From NCBI GenBank assembly GCA_049999725.1, contig JBNGIS010032736.1, positions 1 to 23,753 of the forward strand: a DNA stretch of 23,753 nt, written 5' to 3'. Origin of the DNA: Haplomitrium mnioides (taxonomy: Eukaryota; Marchantiophyta; Haplomitriopsida; Calobryales). Made by a program: the position numbers and the translations under genes. A model generated the notes under the pieces. That model was not told where the DNA came from. It made no database searches and was given only the letters and a program-made list of their open reading frames with translations. Positions 1 through 10,737 of this stretch are shown here, piece by piece. Every line of letters starts with the position of its first letter. Position 1 is the first letter of the stretch.

Positions 1-119
1 TTGTACCTTCAGAGCTCGCAGCTTGCGAAACCTTCATATGGTCCACACAGTCGACGTTCTCCACACATGCTTCGTCCTTTCTTAGATTCTTTAAGTTCAA
101 TGCTTGCAATAGCCGAGAG

Positions 120-180
120 TTTGCAATTACGTCCGCCATGGTGACACAAGCATTTGCAACTACGTATGCCATGGTGACAA
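120..180. repeat. Short tandem duplication, period 33 bp
   Basis: The words tttgcaa, tacgt and gccatggtgaca occur in the same order starting at 120 and again at 153, with a few differences between the copies. This is a simple two-copy duplication with no sign of function. Confidence 0.6.
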
Positions 181-267
181 ACAGTGTCTCCATAGTCACG
201 AGACCTCGACTGCGATTACTATATTTCCAAACTCGGAAAGATGCAGCGACAACTATTATAGGAGGCT

Positions 268-359
268 GCTGACCCGCTAAAATTAGAGTTAAAACTGAAC
301 CGTTAAAATTAGAGTAAAAATCGCTACCAGATAATCAGCATGATTTTTAGCGGATCAGC
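268..359. repeat. Imperfect inverted repeat, arms about 16 bp
   Basis: The left arm gctgacccgctaaaat (268-283) is the reverse complement of the right arm at 344-359 with two mismatches. Inside the loop the left-arm core recurs as a direct copy: ccgctaaaattagagt at 274 and ccgttaaaattagagt at 300, a 26-bp spacing. It could be a small MITE-like remnant or a hairpin. No flanking target duplication was identified. Confidence 0.5.
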
Positions 360-975
360 TACCTTGGCTGATTGGAGCAAGTTGAAAGGTGGCCGATTTG
401 ATGGTTAAATTATGAGCAAGGTTTCAATTTCCTATACAATGCTGATCTTAGTAATTCTAAGGCTTTTACCGCGGCACATGATTCCTCGGCTCCGACTTCT
501 TCTTTGGCTACCGGGTGGCTAAACACGTTCTTAATTGTTGTAGCTATTTGAGCGGTGGGAGCGCGAGTGCAACCAAATTGTGAAACAAACTTTGTCCATT
601 ACATGATGTCTTGAATTTTGTATGCGGATCGAAAAAGATTCTCAAACACCTTGTTGTCCCGCCGTAGTTGGTGTGTATGAAAGCCGTTTATGGGCTACTC
701 TACCAAAACTACCGTGACGCTATTCGTTGGTTGTTTGCAATCAAGAGTACACTTGCCTTTGCTCTACCTTACATATGCCAAATTCATATTGATCCCTCTT
801 CAATCCTTGTTAGGCTTCGGTAACGAGTTTCTCACAAATTTGCATGCAAAACTTCTGGGCTTGTCGCATGCACCCAATGCGCAAGCACCCTCGCCTCCAC
901 CTCTTCATCTCAAAGAGTTTTATGTGTTTATCAAGAGCATTCTACGATCTGCATTTCTACACACTACATTTTTCA

Positions 976-1507
976 TATTGAAATAGTATCTTGCTAATGT
1001 GCGTATGTGGTATAATGCTAGCTGGTGATCTCACGGATTCAGCTGGAATTCGACCACACAGTAGGAGAGAAGAGCTGTAAGAATCTTTTAGGTGCCCATC
1101 CCCACTCCCTCTCTCTGGTATCTGGTCTTTGAGCGCGTATTCCACTGAAGTGAAATGTCAACCTTTCTCTTCCAAGGCTATGGCACTGGCAAGAATGACA
1201 AACTGCCGAGTCGAGGAGGGAATATGGGTTGTTGATTGCTAGTGATGAGTGTAAAGAAATACAAGGAGACAATTCTTTGGAGGCAAATATGAGAGAGAGA
1301 TAATCAACCAAATGAATTTACCAAAGGGAAGAGGTTGGCTGCTATCTCATCTTCCTTCTTCTCTCCTTCTACATGTATATTAACTGAAATTGCCCTCTAT
1401 CAACTTAAATAACTTAGCCCTAAAAAGGTTCAACATGTATTGACACATAATCACATGCTACTTGCCATCTTCTTGGCGGATTACTTATAGAGCTTGGTAT
1501 TTCAAAT
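976..1507 (-). repeat. Probable 3' LTR of the left copia
   Basis: On the minus strand the sequence next to the polypurine tract begins TTTGAAATACCAAGCTC (right edge near 1506-1507). A matching inverted end, TATTTCAATA, lies at 976-985. The inner end therefore mirrors the outer one, as LTR termini do, though the canonical TG...CA is eroded. The right edge is supported by the polypurine tract; the left edge rests only on the short inverted match, so the length of about 530 bp is uncertain. No partner LTR was found in the window. Confidence 0.45.
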
Positions 1508-1523
1508 CTCCTCCTCAAGCTCC
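1508..1523 (-). promoter_or_regulatory. Polypurine tract of the left copia
   Basis: On the minus strand the run ggagcttgaggaggag sits between the RNase H coding region and the probable LTR start. This is where the plus-strand primer of reverse transcription is expected. Confidence 0.6.
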
Positions 1524-1600
1524 ACCAATGTCAAGCACTACTATCACAGTTCGAAACTTGTGTTGCTTCTATGCACCTATTGACTTTGTAAGAATATCAA

Positions 1601-1837
1601 CTACATGCTCATGTGTGTTCTCATAAACCATATAAATCTCAGCCATCGTTCCTCCTCTATACTCTCCATGTGTGTTGTTGGTTGCTTCTTACTACTCCAA
1701 CTCACTGCAACACCTCCAATATTGAAAACATAACCACTTGTAGATCTTATGTAATATGTATATCCAGCCCAATCTGTGTTAGTATATCCAAACAGTTTTA
1801 CTTTAGCTCCATATACATAAAATAAACTATAATTCAA
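1601..1837 (-). pseudogene. Copia RNase H remnant
   Basis: The frame carries the plant copia RNase H signature: a TDWAG motif, then RSTSGYVF, then SWSSKKQPT. In the element this domain degrades the RNA strand during reverse transcription. The expected acidic residue two positions before the TDWAG Asp is Asn here, so a catalytic residue appears lost. After the SKKQPT block the frame drifts away from the family pattern and stops. It follows the RT remnant and precedes the polypurine tract, as expected. Confidence 0.8.
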
Positions 1838-1886
1838 TGTGCCTTTTGAATAACTTTATACTCTCCTTCCTATATCTAAATGTGGC

Positions 1887-2780
1887 TTACATGAACCGAC
1901 TAAGTATTCCCACATCATGAGGTATGTTTGGTCTTGTCATGGTCACATAAATGAAACTTCCAACCATTTTTTGGTACATAGTTGGATCTTCTAATTCATC
2001 TCCCAAATCCGCTCTTAACTTTGCATTCTGCTCAAAGTGAGTAGGTATAGGCTTACATGTCGTCATACCATATTTCTGTAACATGTCCATAACATACTTC
2101 TGTTGTAGTAACCAAATGCCTTGCGATGTTCTTATTACTTCTATTCATAAGAAGTACATCAATTCTCCCAAATCTTTCATATCAAATTCAACTCCAAGCC
2201 TCTTCTTAACACTTGCAATTTTCACCTTATCATCAATATATATCACTGATGACCAAACCTGTATTTGTTTTCTACATATACATAGAGTAATCTGCTTGGC
2301 TAATCACAAATCCAATACTTTGTAAAAACTTGCTTATTCTATCTATCCAAACTCTAGGTGTTTGCTTTCATCAGTATAAAGATTTCTTCATCTTACATAT
2401 ATAATTTGGAAACCCATGGTGTACATATCATTGTGGATGTTCCATATACACTTCTTCGTGTAACTCTCCATTCAAAAATGCATTCTTTACATCCATATGA
2501 TGTGAATCTCATCTCTTAGCAATAGCCATAGCACTTATTGCTCTCATAGTCAACATCTTTGCAACGAGACTAAATGTTTCATCAAAATCTATCCCATATA
2601 TCTCAGCATATTCTTTGGTTACTAGTCTAGCCTTGTACCTACTTATCGAACCATCTGCAATATGCTTTATTTTGTAAACCTATCTACAACCAATTGCTTT
2701 CTTTCCATCATGTAGTGGTGTTAGCTTCCAAGTCTCATTCTCATCAAGTGCATTCACTTCTTCATCCATAGCTACCTCCT
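1887..2780 (-). pseudogene. Copia reverse transcriptase remnant
   Basis: The C-terminal part (1887-2090) shows the copia block with KPIPTHFEQN and MVGSFIYVTMTRPN. Further upstream on the minus strand, in shifting frames and with stops, I read the YIDD active-site motif (2229-2240), then FDMKDLGEL after it, and more N-terminal blocks such as HHMDVKNAFLNGELHEEVYM, KARLVTKEYAEIYGIDFDET and NALDENETWKL. These are the RVT_2-type landmarks of copia RT in the correct order. The catalytic Asp pair is retained, but stops and frame changes make this a pseudogene. Confidence 0.85.
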
Positions 2781-2812
2781 ATTTAGGTATGCTAATTGTA
2801 TCATCATAACAA

Positions 2813-2904
2813 GCGGGTTCTACATCCTACATAACTTTCACCATGTATACATAATGAAGCAAGTTCTACATCATATATAACTTTCACCATGTATTCATAA
2901 TAAC
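2813..2904. repeat. Tandem repeat, two units of 46 bp
   Basis: The words gttctacatc, taactttcaccatgtat and cataat recur at 46-bp spacing (units 2813-2858 and 2859-2904) with few differences. The repeat lies at the integrase-RT linker side of the left copia, a fast-evolving part of the polyprotein. Confidence 0.75.
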
Positions 2905-3035
2905 GCGTAGAAAAGCTATCATAACTCAACCTCCTTACTGAGTACTTTATACGTGTAGACCTGCTTACCTTATCCTGCATCCTTCGCACACATGCATCCT
3001 TTGCACACCATGTATTTACAAAGTGGGTATACTAA

Positions 3036-3255
3036 CCTCTTCATCTAAGTTTTCATCATCACTTGAACGACCATCACTTGAACGACTTGCATCCATTTGC
3101 TAATCCACCTTTTTCTTTCCTTTTGCTAAACTTGCCTTTTCCTTATCAGCCTCTTCATCCAAGTTTTAACCATCGATTGAGCAACCATCACTTGAGCGAC
3201 TTGCATCTATTTGTTGATCCACCTTTTCATTTCCTTTTGCTAATTTTGACTTTTT
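3036..3255. repeat. Tandem repeat, two units of about 114 bp
   Basis: Starting at 3036 and again at 3150 the same word order is seen: cctcttcatc, aagtttt, catcacttga, cgacttgcatc, ttgatccacctttt-like, ttccttttgcta. On the minus (coding) strand it falls in the integrase-RT linker of the left copia. It is a local duplication within the element's spacer. Confidence 0.75.
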
Positions 3256-3299
3256 CTTTCATTTGGCTAAACCTATCTTACTTTTAGTACTTCCAATTG

Positions 3300-4213
3300 A
3301 CATATTTGGTGAACCTGACCTCAATATTCCTTACTACGGATTAACACTCTTAGACAAAGTGTTTGAACTCTCTCCTGGTCCACTCAACATTTGTGAGTGT
3401 AATTCCTGTTTTGCTAATTTTTTATGCACTTCTTCTTTCTCCATATTAGTCTTGACAACTTTTTCTACACCATGCCAACTATTCAACTCATCAAATACCA
3501 CATCTCTACTTACCCTCATTTGGCATTTTAGAGATTAGTCCTTATCTCGTTTGGTATGTGTGCATACACAATACATCCAAATACCTTCAAGTGAGATACA
3601 TAACTTTTTATATCTATGAATATTTTGTAGTAATATCATGTATTCCTACAGTAGGAGTCATATTCATGATATATATATTTGTATGTACAGCCTCTATCCA
3701 ATAGTATTTTGGCATATCCTTCTCATTAAACAAAGCATGAGCCAATTTCTGCTATATGCCTATTCTTTCTCTCTACTACTCCACTATATTGTAGAGTATA
3801 TCTGCATGTGAATTTCCTCTTCACACCATGATATACCAGAAATCTACTAAACTCTCGTGAAAAATACTCATTTCCACCATCTGAGTGTAGGCATTTAATC
3901 TGCAAACCTAAGTCCTTTTCCACCATCTTTTTAGGCTCTTAAAGTGCTCAAACACTTCTCATTTTGTCTTCATAAAGTAAACCCATACCTTCCTTGTATG
4001 GTCATCCACAAAAATTACATAATACTTATTTTCTAACATTGATGCATGCTTAGTAGGTCCCCACACATCAGAGTGCACTACATCTAAAGTGTTTTTACTC
4101 ACATTTCTTTGATGCAGCAATGGATGCATTGACTGTTTTCCAAAGTGAGATCCTTCACACACCTTTTGCATATCAACATTCTTGAACTTTGACAAACCTG
4201 TAACTACATCCAT
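3300..4213 (-). pseudogene. Copia integrase core remnant
   Basis: Two minus-strand frames carry the rve core. 3959-4213 has HSDVWGP with the first catalytic Asp, then FVDDHTRK. 3726-3926 has HSDGGNEY with the second Asp and, 36 residues later, VVERKN with the catalytic Glu, so the D-35-E spacing is kept. The C-terminal side continues degenerately to about 3334-3519, where RVSRDVVFDE is the typical end block of copia integrase. The zinc-finger end reads CEGS instead of the usual CEGC, so one zinc-binding Cys is replaced by Ser. A frame break lies between the two core pieces. Confidence 0.88.
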
Positions 4214-4216
4214 AAA

Positions 4217-4501
4217 CTACATTGATTTCAGTCTTTGTTGATTTGCATGTCTTATTTGTTTGTGCCAAATATTTGCACCTCCAATAACTATATTCTTTTG
4301 CGTATACATGACATTATCATTTACCACTGGAGTCTTTACATCCAATGTGAACATCCTTCCGATCTTACTGCCTCTAGCTACCAATCTGTTTTTATTCTTC
4401 AAATCCTCCACAAAACAACCATCTTCATTAAAAATTACTTGTAGTCCTTTGTCACAACATTCCATGTAGTTTTCTATTTTTAGATATTTTGAGTTTTTCA
4501 T
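4217..4501 (-). pseudogene. Copia pre-integrase (GAG-pre-integrase) remnant, truncated at its start
   Basis: The portion with VIFNEDGCFVEDL, then a TLDV-type block and IWHKQIRHANQQRL, matches the junction domain between protease and integrase of copia polyproteins; the two His residues belong to the HHCC zinc finger. The first 20 or so residues of the frame (ahead of about 4440) do not look like the protease C-terminus that should precede it, and no protease motif is seen to the right. Homology therefore ends here, probably at a deletion or insertion breakpoint. Confidence 0.8.
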
Positions 4502-4516
4502 CTTTTTGTGTCTTAG

Positions 4517-4525
4517 TATATAAGG
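4517..4525 (+). promoter_or_regulatory. TATA-like box
   Basis: TATATAAGG occurs on the plus strand, with a potential stem (4533-4542 with 4570-4579) about 10-50 bp downstream. The arrangement resembles the U3/R part of an LTR promoter, but no matching LTR copy was found, so function is inference. Confidence 0.3.
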
Positions 4526-4532
4526 CCATGTA

Positions 4533-4579
4533 CTCTCATCAAAGGGTTATCTTTCGATGTCTCATTTCGTTGATGAGAG
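4533..4579. repeat. Hairpin, perfect 10-bp arms
   Basis: ctctcatcaa at 4533-4542 is the exact reverse complement of ttgatgagag at 4570-4579, with a 27-bp loop. It lies just after the TATA-like box. Confidence 0.6.
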
Positions 4580-7500
4580 CTCAGGTATTGTAGTTCTTGG
4601 AGAAGCATAGATTCCTTGTGAGCAAAGGTGAGATGTTATGATATCGGAAGATCAACACACAAATTGGAGATTTCTTTGAGAAGGTGTCACTCGAAGAAAA
4701 GTACATCAAAAGATTTGTGAGATTTCTCTCATCCATGGTATCTTGGATTGGGATTGAGAAATTTGGTTAGGAAATTGCAAGCATATGCGGTATCTCGGAG
4801 TGTTGGACGTCTGTGGCCGTGAACCAATCGCAAAAATTGTTGATCATTTGTATGAAGAGCTTTTTGATGGTGCAAAAATTTGCTCATTGGAAGATTTTTG
4901 TGTTTTGATTCTATGCAGATTTTGCAAAGAAAATAGTTGCAAAAGAAAAATTTGTGGTTTGATTCTCATTGCTGCGGTGCTCCAAGTTCCTTGAAGATCA
5001 GAAATTATTGAGTGCGGATTTGCGACATTCTTTGCTATGGCAAAATGTTTTAAGGATTCATAAAAGGCTGCTTAATTGTTGAGTGGCTAAGAGCACAAAT
5101 TATTGTGCAGATTTTCGTCAGGAAAGGAGGCAGCATCAAACAAATGTCTTCAGGTGCAGATTTTGTCAAAGCATAGTATGGATTTGGTGGCAAAAATGCT
5201 GCAGATTCTTCATCGAGTAGAGGTTTGGTTAACAAGAGTTTCCTCGAGGAGTCTTCGTCGAGAAGAAGGACTCTGTTGACTTGTCGATTAGAGGATTGTT
5301 GCAGGTTTTTGTTGATCTACAGCATCAAATAGCCACGAAGAAGCAGAATCCAAGAAGAAATCAAAACATTCTGCCAGTCGATTTGAATAGAGGTCATACC
5401 TGAAGAATCGAAGCAAGAATCAACAGTGTTTTCTGATTTGTGGTTGAGGAAAAATCAAAGAAGTGTTTTTAGGGGTTCGCTCAAGCAGCAAAAATCGCAG
5501 AAAACAAGAAACGATTTCGAGCAGGGCACTGTTGAGCATCAGCAAATTTTGTTATGGGATTCTTTGAGCAATGCATAGTTGAGTAAGATCTACGAGCAGT
5601 GTTTTCTAGGAGGTTTATTCCTCAAGTTTCTTCATCGAAGAGAGAACCTCGATTGTTTTTGGTTTGCAGCAAGAGTTTTTGTTGGCACGTACAAGGGGCA
5701 GATCGTCAAGCAGTTGCAAACTCGTCAACGTAAGCAGCAATCGAGGGGCCATTTATTGAACGTGGGCTGGATTCAGTCGACTTCTCAAGCAAGGGAGTTG
5801 CAGGAGCGGCTTAGGATTCGTCGAGTGCAGGGTGAGCTTTGAATAGCTGCAGCCTACGTTTTTGAGCAAGCAAAACCAAATTCAAAGCAGTAATTAGGGG
5901 GACAGAATTGCATGATAGCTTTGTAGTTTGATCATGAGCATATTCTCATCAAGTTACTCTTCAAAAGAGCTCTTTGTCATGGATTTCTTCTCTGCATTTT
6001 CCTCTCTTCGACAGGTTTGTTGATCATTTCAGGGATTTGGTAAGAAATCCTCCTATTCCAAATCTGCAAACAAAATTGCAGAGTATTTTTTGTCAAAGAA
6101 GAGCAATGGAAAATTATGGAGCTGCTCTTGTCAAATTGCAACTCCTTGTTTGCTGGTGAAAAGGAGACAATCAAGGAATGTTTTAGGGATTCGATCCTTG
6201 CAAGGCTTCATCAAGCTGTAGCATCAAGTAAGGAGATTTCAATCTTGTTTTGTGTCGGCCATTTGTGCAGAAAAAATTGTTGATGATTGCGTGCTAGGGA
6301 TTTTGTCAAGCAGGAGGCAGAATCACAGATCAAGAGATTGTGTCGAGCAGCAAATCAGTGCTGCAGAGACTTCAGGGGATTGCATTTGACTGCTCATGCC
6401 CTTTGGTGAAAAGCAGAGGGCCAGTTGCGAGGTTAGGCAAATCCTCAAGCAGATTTCAGAAAAGTGTGCAGCCAACATCAAAGGAGATTTTAGGCAAATC
6501 AATGAGAAGCTCTTCGTTTCAGGGAAATATGGTGTTGCAAGCTCTTTGTTGATCACAAGAATTGAACAGAAATCTCTAAAGACCTTGTAGAGTGGAAGAC
6601 CCTATAGAGTCTCTTGTTGGAGATTGGGTCTCATGAGGACAATAATGCATGATGAATGCTGTTGGTAAGTGCTTTTAGAAACTGTAGAGGGGTCTCTCTT
6701 ATTGGCACAATTGAAGAACAAGCACAGTCGCAGGTTTCTAGAATTGCAAGGGAAGATTGCAGATAATTCATTCAAAGAGTTTTGCCAATTAGAAGAGACG
6801 AGAGTGCAGATTGTTGTGAAAACAAGACAAGCTCATTTGGTGAATTTTTGTGAGGAGCATCCTCAGCCATTTCTTCAAGGGTAAGACTACAGATCTCAAA
6901 ACCAGATCTGACAAAGCACAAGGAAGAGGGCTGTTGATATTTTTGAGAAACGATTGTAGAGTGTGGCAGGGGTGCATACGCAATGCTAAGATTGTAGGAG
7001 TGATATTGAAATACTGTGGCTCTGAACAAATTTGCTAGAGTCAAAATTGTTCAAAGAAGATTTAGTCCAGTAGTGTAGGCTCTGTTATAAACTGAAGGTT
7101 TTCAGCTAGAATGGGCAACGTGCTCTCATACTATTTGTTGGGAAAGAGCTATGATAGAATATTGAAAGGGGGAGTTACTCTGTTTTGGGCTGACAGAGCA
7201 GCCTTGGTCTGACCTTGAAGAGCACAATACTCTGTTTTCATACATAGGTTCAAAAAGAGACATGCTGCCATAAATCCGTTTGCAACACAAAACTGCAAGT
7301 AATTGAACACTAATCAAACTAAAACATAATTTTTGGTAAAATTAAATTAAATAAGATAAAAATTTTAAAAAATTCTGAATTTAGAGAGGCTAAACCAGAC
7401 CCTCCACTGAGCGGTGCAGGGGTGGTAGGCATCCACCAGCACGCTCTCAAGGTGTAGGCTATATGGAAGCCCAAACTTTTACTGAAGGGAAGTAGGAAAG

Positions 7501-8495
7501 CCTAAAAGCTTGTTTGCATGAAACGAAAGATCGGTTTGCAATGCTCAAGAGAAGAGCAACAAAATTATGTTTTGATTTAATGTCGATTATGTTCGTAAGT
7601 TGAGAAGAAGACCAATCAACTAGGATTGGCAAGCTACGTGTACCCTGTCCAGAAGAGAAAGAATGGTCACTTGTGCTGATTTACGCATTTCAGCTGACTT
7701 GTGGGCAAGTGGATGAGTGGCAAAAGCATAGCTTGTGAGCTTGTTGTGTGTCGAGTCTCTGATTGTTCCCTACCTATTGGGCTCAATGCATGCGTAAAGA
7801 AAAGTCGTCAAAGCGGGGTGTGGTCGCAACTCCTCATTTCAAAAAAAAAAAAAAAACTATACCTCGCAGTTGGGGAAGGAGAAATAGAGGGAAGACTTGA
7901 CGGGTTTCGGCTCACTATTGCCTCAAGATGTTGAGATCTTCAATTCCCAAATCCTCATTTGGGTTGGTAAATTGGCAGTACATATGGCTGCATATGTGCA
8001 ATTTCCACTGCTACATCTAAATCAGTGATGAGGAGGAGATTAGAATTTGGAGAAGGAAAAAAAGATAGCAGAGGGAGATCTACGAATGAGAAGAACTTGA
8101 AATATTTTGGGCCGAAGGAACAAGGGTGGAATGAAGATAAGATTAAACTAAACAAAGGTCCATTGGGCTAGTCTTGGAATCAACCTAGAGGACGACGACA
8201 AAGTGGTAGTTGGGTTAGGAAGAAGAAGGACAGTGAGCAGTTTTAGCGGTGTACGGAAGGACAGCGGTCTGTTAGACCCATTAAGGAGGAATGGGTGGAG
8301 TGGATTTCAAAAATAACCAATAGAATACATTTAGAAAAGGAAGTTAGTTATGAGGATGGATAAAAAAGTATAAGGTGGATGACAAAGGAGTGGGGAGGAG
8401 AGAAGGAAGGTGGAATAATGACGGAAGTAAGGAGAGTTGTATAGCAAAGGGAAGATATTGACTACACTTTCTCTGAGGGGGTGAGATGGTTGGCT

Positions 8496-8501
8496 TATAA
8501 A
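8496..8501 (+). promoter_or_regulatory. TATA box in the 5' LTR
   Basis: TATAAA within ggcttataaagatgg, conserved at the same place in the 3' LTR (18676-18681). It lies about 390 bp ahead of an AATAAA signal, consistent with a U3-R layout. Confidence 0.5.
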
Positions 8502-8886
8502 GATGGTTCCCAACGGTGGTTCCCGTGGCTGGTAGCTAAGGTAATAAAAAGTGAACATATTCATTTGTTCTGTATTTTGTTCATGAGTATAGTGTTGTGT
8601 TCTTTTATTCTTCGTTCTTTTATTAGACTATGTTATGTGTTATGTGTTATGTATTGGGAAATAGGTTGTGTGGAAGGTTAGCAAAAAAAATCCAGATTGA
8701 GGTTGGAGCTGTGTTTTTTTTGTTTTGGGGAATGAGACCAGAGAGATGAGCAGAAGTGTTGTTCGAGTAGGGATATAAGAGAGGGTAGAGGTAGAGCAGT
8801 GAATTCTTGTGGCATTATGAACCCCAGTAGGAAGTCGAATGTTCCAAAAATTGTACCTGCATTGGCTATCATTTAAACCCTTATTC

Positions 8887-8892
8887 AATAAA
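8887..8892 (+). terminator. Polyadenylation signal candidate in the 5' LTR
   Basis: AATAAA followed by a T/G-rich stretch (gtgttattcttgtcattgtg). The same signal is present in the 3' LTR, where it would act on the element's transcript. Confidence 0.5.
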
Positions 8893-9286
8893 GTGTTATT
8901 CTTGTCATTGTGAACACTTGTGATTTCAATTTACGCATTTGTCTTGGTTTGTCTTTCCCAGTTGAAACATCTAAAATTCAGACGCATTTAAGTTATTCAT
9001 TTCTGTTATAGGCTACTTCTCCTGAACTAAGAGACCAACCAGCAAGTCCAAAGTCGTGTGCAGGTCTTTAGCCAATATTGAGGGAAGAAGCACCCTCACG
9101 ATCCCTTGAGTTCTGGTGGACATCACTACCACCACGACCAAGTGTATCCCTAAATAGCCGCTTTCAGTGGGGGGTCCTTATCTATTCCCACCCAGTGACT
9201 TATATTTAGAAGTTAGGCTTTATACTACAACACCGATCCAAAAGGTAGGGCTCTTCCCCCTATGCCTTGAACTTCAAGACCTAACA

Positions 9287-9771
9287 ATAGTGTTGTTCCT
9301 ATTCTGGTGGCTCTTCTATGGGCCACAATAAGACCCTTGCAACCAGCATGCCTTTCGCTGCAATGGCTGAAGCATGTGACATGACCTTAGACTATTTCTT
9401 ATACCGAATGTGGGTGGAGACCATCAATACTCTTTGGTGGTTAGCCACGTGGATTCCATTGGACACTTTTAGTTTTGAACACATAGAGCTTGTTACTAGC
9501 CTAAGATCTCTACAGTAGTCATTCGTCTTTTTTGTGCTCTTTAGTTAGCTCTCTTGGATTCAGTCTCTTTATATCCCATGAACTATCAAGTTTCTCTTTG
9601 ATCCAGCCTAGTTCTCTTCCATTCCAAATCTAAGGTGTGCCACACCTTTCTTTTTGTCAATTCAGTTTGCATTTGCATGTTGGGCCAGAGGTCGTGGGCT
9701 TTAGGTTTCTTTTCTAGAGTCTTGGAGTTTAGTTCTGAATCTGAGGGGATCACGGTTGCTTCAATTGGTGT
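9287..9771 (+). other. Untranslated leader of the gypsy element
   Basis: This is the interval between the 5' LTR and the first gag ATG. It contains the primer-binding-site candidate. A 66-codon frame at 9318-9518 shows no motif and is not taken as a gene. Confidence 0.6.
9305..9321 (+). promoter_or_regulatory. Primer-binding-site candidate
   Basis: The stretch tggtggctcttctatgg starts with TGG, as a site complementary to a tRNA CCA end must, 18 bp after the LTR. It resembles, from memory, the tRNA-Arg-type site of Tat-like plant gypsy elements at about 12 of 17 positions. The distance from the LTR is larger than usual, so this is tentative. Confidence 0.35.
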
Positions 9772-10737
9772 ATGAAGCATCCTCCTTCACTTCCTACCTT
9801 TTCTCGATCTGATCGGTACGTCCATAGGTGTTTGCGTCCTTTGCATCCTAGGAAGAAGACTCGGTTATCCGGTTCCCCCTCTCCTGTTCCCAATCAGGTC
9901 CCAGCTATGGCTTTCCGGCCGCCATTACCTTCGAGATATACATGCCAAAAATTTACTAGCCAGATGGTAGTTGACAGTGTAGATGAGAACACGCATCTGA
10001 ATTATTTTCTAGCTTTAGCCGCAACTACAAGAGATCTTGAGGATGTTCTCAAGCATCAGTTCCCAACCACTTTAGATGGCGATGCCATCAACTAGTATTT
10101 CAGAGAGGTCGATGTCATAGTTTCATGGCCTGATCTTTGTACAACGTTTCTGGACCGTTTTTGTTCAGCATACTACTTTGATCGTGTATGGGATGATCTC
10201 TTTTGCATTTGAATGTATGCTGAAGAGTCCATTCAGGATTATAGCAACAGATTTAAGGTAGTTGTCAGTAAGAGAAGAACTTCCCCACCAACAAAAGATC
10301 AAATGGGGTTCTTCATAAAAGGTCTACCTAATTTCATTCAAGAGCATGTGTTGCTCCAAGATCCGCAGACCTTAGATAGAGCCATTCAAGTGGCTACCTC
10401 TTACGAAAAAGTGCTTTTGAGGAGAGAACGCTTCGCTTTGGCTGCTTCCTCTTCCCCTAGCGAGGCGCCCAACATGAGCACCCTGAGTTATGGTGCCTCC
10501 CATGTGACTAGTACTGTTGCATTGACTCACTCACATCAAAATCCAACAGTCCCTACCAGATCTAAATCCTCCATTGCTTCTAACTCCTGACGAGATGAAT
10601 TTGTTGAGTTCAGAGCAGAAGTTAGAAATAATATATCCACTCTTCTTGTTGACCAGATGGCAAGCATGAAAATACAAATGGTACAAATTGAATATGGTGT
10701 TGGACCCAATACACAATCTCATCCTGCCAATATTTGG

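Larger units (their letters stand above)
1..975. other. Non-coding stretch left of the first retrotransposon
   Basis: I recognise no gene here. The longest open frame (690-986, plus strand) has no recognisable motif, lacks a homologous look, and runs into the probable LTR edge. The stretch holds two small structures listed separately: a short tandem duplication around 120-180 and an inverted repeat at 268-359. It could be old intergenic DNA or eroded repeat sequence. Confidence 0.5.
976..4440 (-). mobile_element. Decayed, 5'-truncated Ty1/copia retrotransposon (left copy)
   Basis: Read on the minus strand, the domain order is pre-integrase zinc finger, integrase, linker, reverse transcriptase, RNase H, polypurine tract, LTR. 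Integrase before RT is the Ty1/copia (Pseudoviridae) order. Gag and protease are missing: recognisable homology stops near 4440. No second LTR was found to the right. Many stops and frame changes show it is dead. The LTR-start sequence resembles that of the copia at 19459-21969, which suggests related families. Confidence 0.85.
4441..7741. other. 3.3-kb unassigned region without a recognisable gene
   Basis: I find no convincing coding region. Frames of 60-90 codons on both strands carry no domain motif and lack a common frame. The plus strand is unusually rich in recurring short words (gcagatttt, caagcag, gagcagca, agggatt, gttgatca), giving it a homogeneous texture from about 4780 to 7100. 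An AT-rich segment follows at 7320-7375, then a GC-richer one at 7390-7460. It could be the leader or LTR of an eroded retroelement, or the displaced 5' portion of either copia. No direct support for any of these was found. Confidence 0.4.
7742..9286 (+). repeat. 5' LTR of the gypsy element
   Basis: Pairs with 17925-19458. Similarity begins at tgttgtgtgtcgagtc and ends at cttcaagacctaaca in both. Inside lie a TATA box (8496-8501) and AATAAA (8887-8892). Differences from the 3' LTR include a longer A-run near 7843-7857, an extra ttatgtg unit near 8640, and a poorly matching block near 9155-9175. The 5-bp flanks (gagct on the left, gtgaa after the 3' LTR) do not form a clean target duplication. 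Confidence 0.92.

Noticed and set aside
5579-7044. Several 60-90-codon frames on both strands in the unassigned block
   Set aside because: No shared frame, motif or start context, and the lengths fit chance in this base composition.
7390-7460. GC-richer segment considered as a tRNA or structured RNA
   Set aside because: No cloverleaf, no A and B box spacing and no anticodon stem could be built.
7737-7741. Possible target-site duplication of the gypsy element
   Set aside because: gagct before the 5' LTR and gtgaa after the 3' LTR do not match. A shifted gtgag/gtgaa pairing would need different LTR borders.
7955-8564. Minus-strand open frames in the 5' LTR (7955-8155 and 8331-8564), repeated almost unchanged in the 3' LTR (18134-18334 and 18511-18744)
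   Set aside because: They look conserved only because the LTRs are copies of each other. No domain is visible, and they are antisense to the element.
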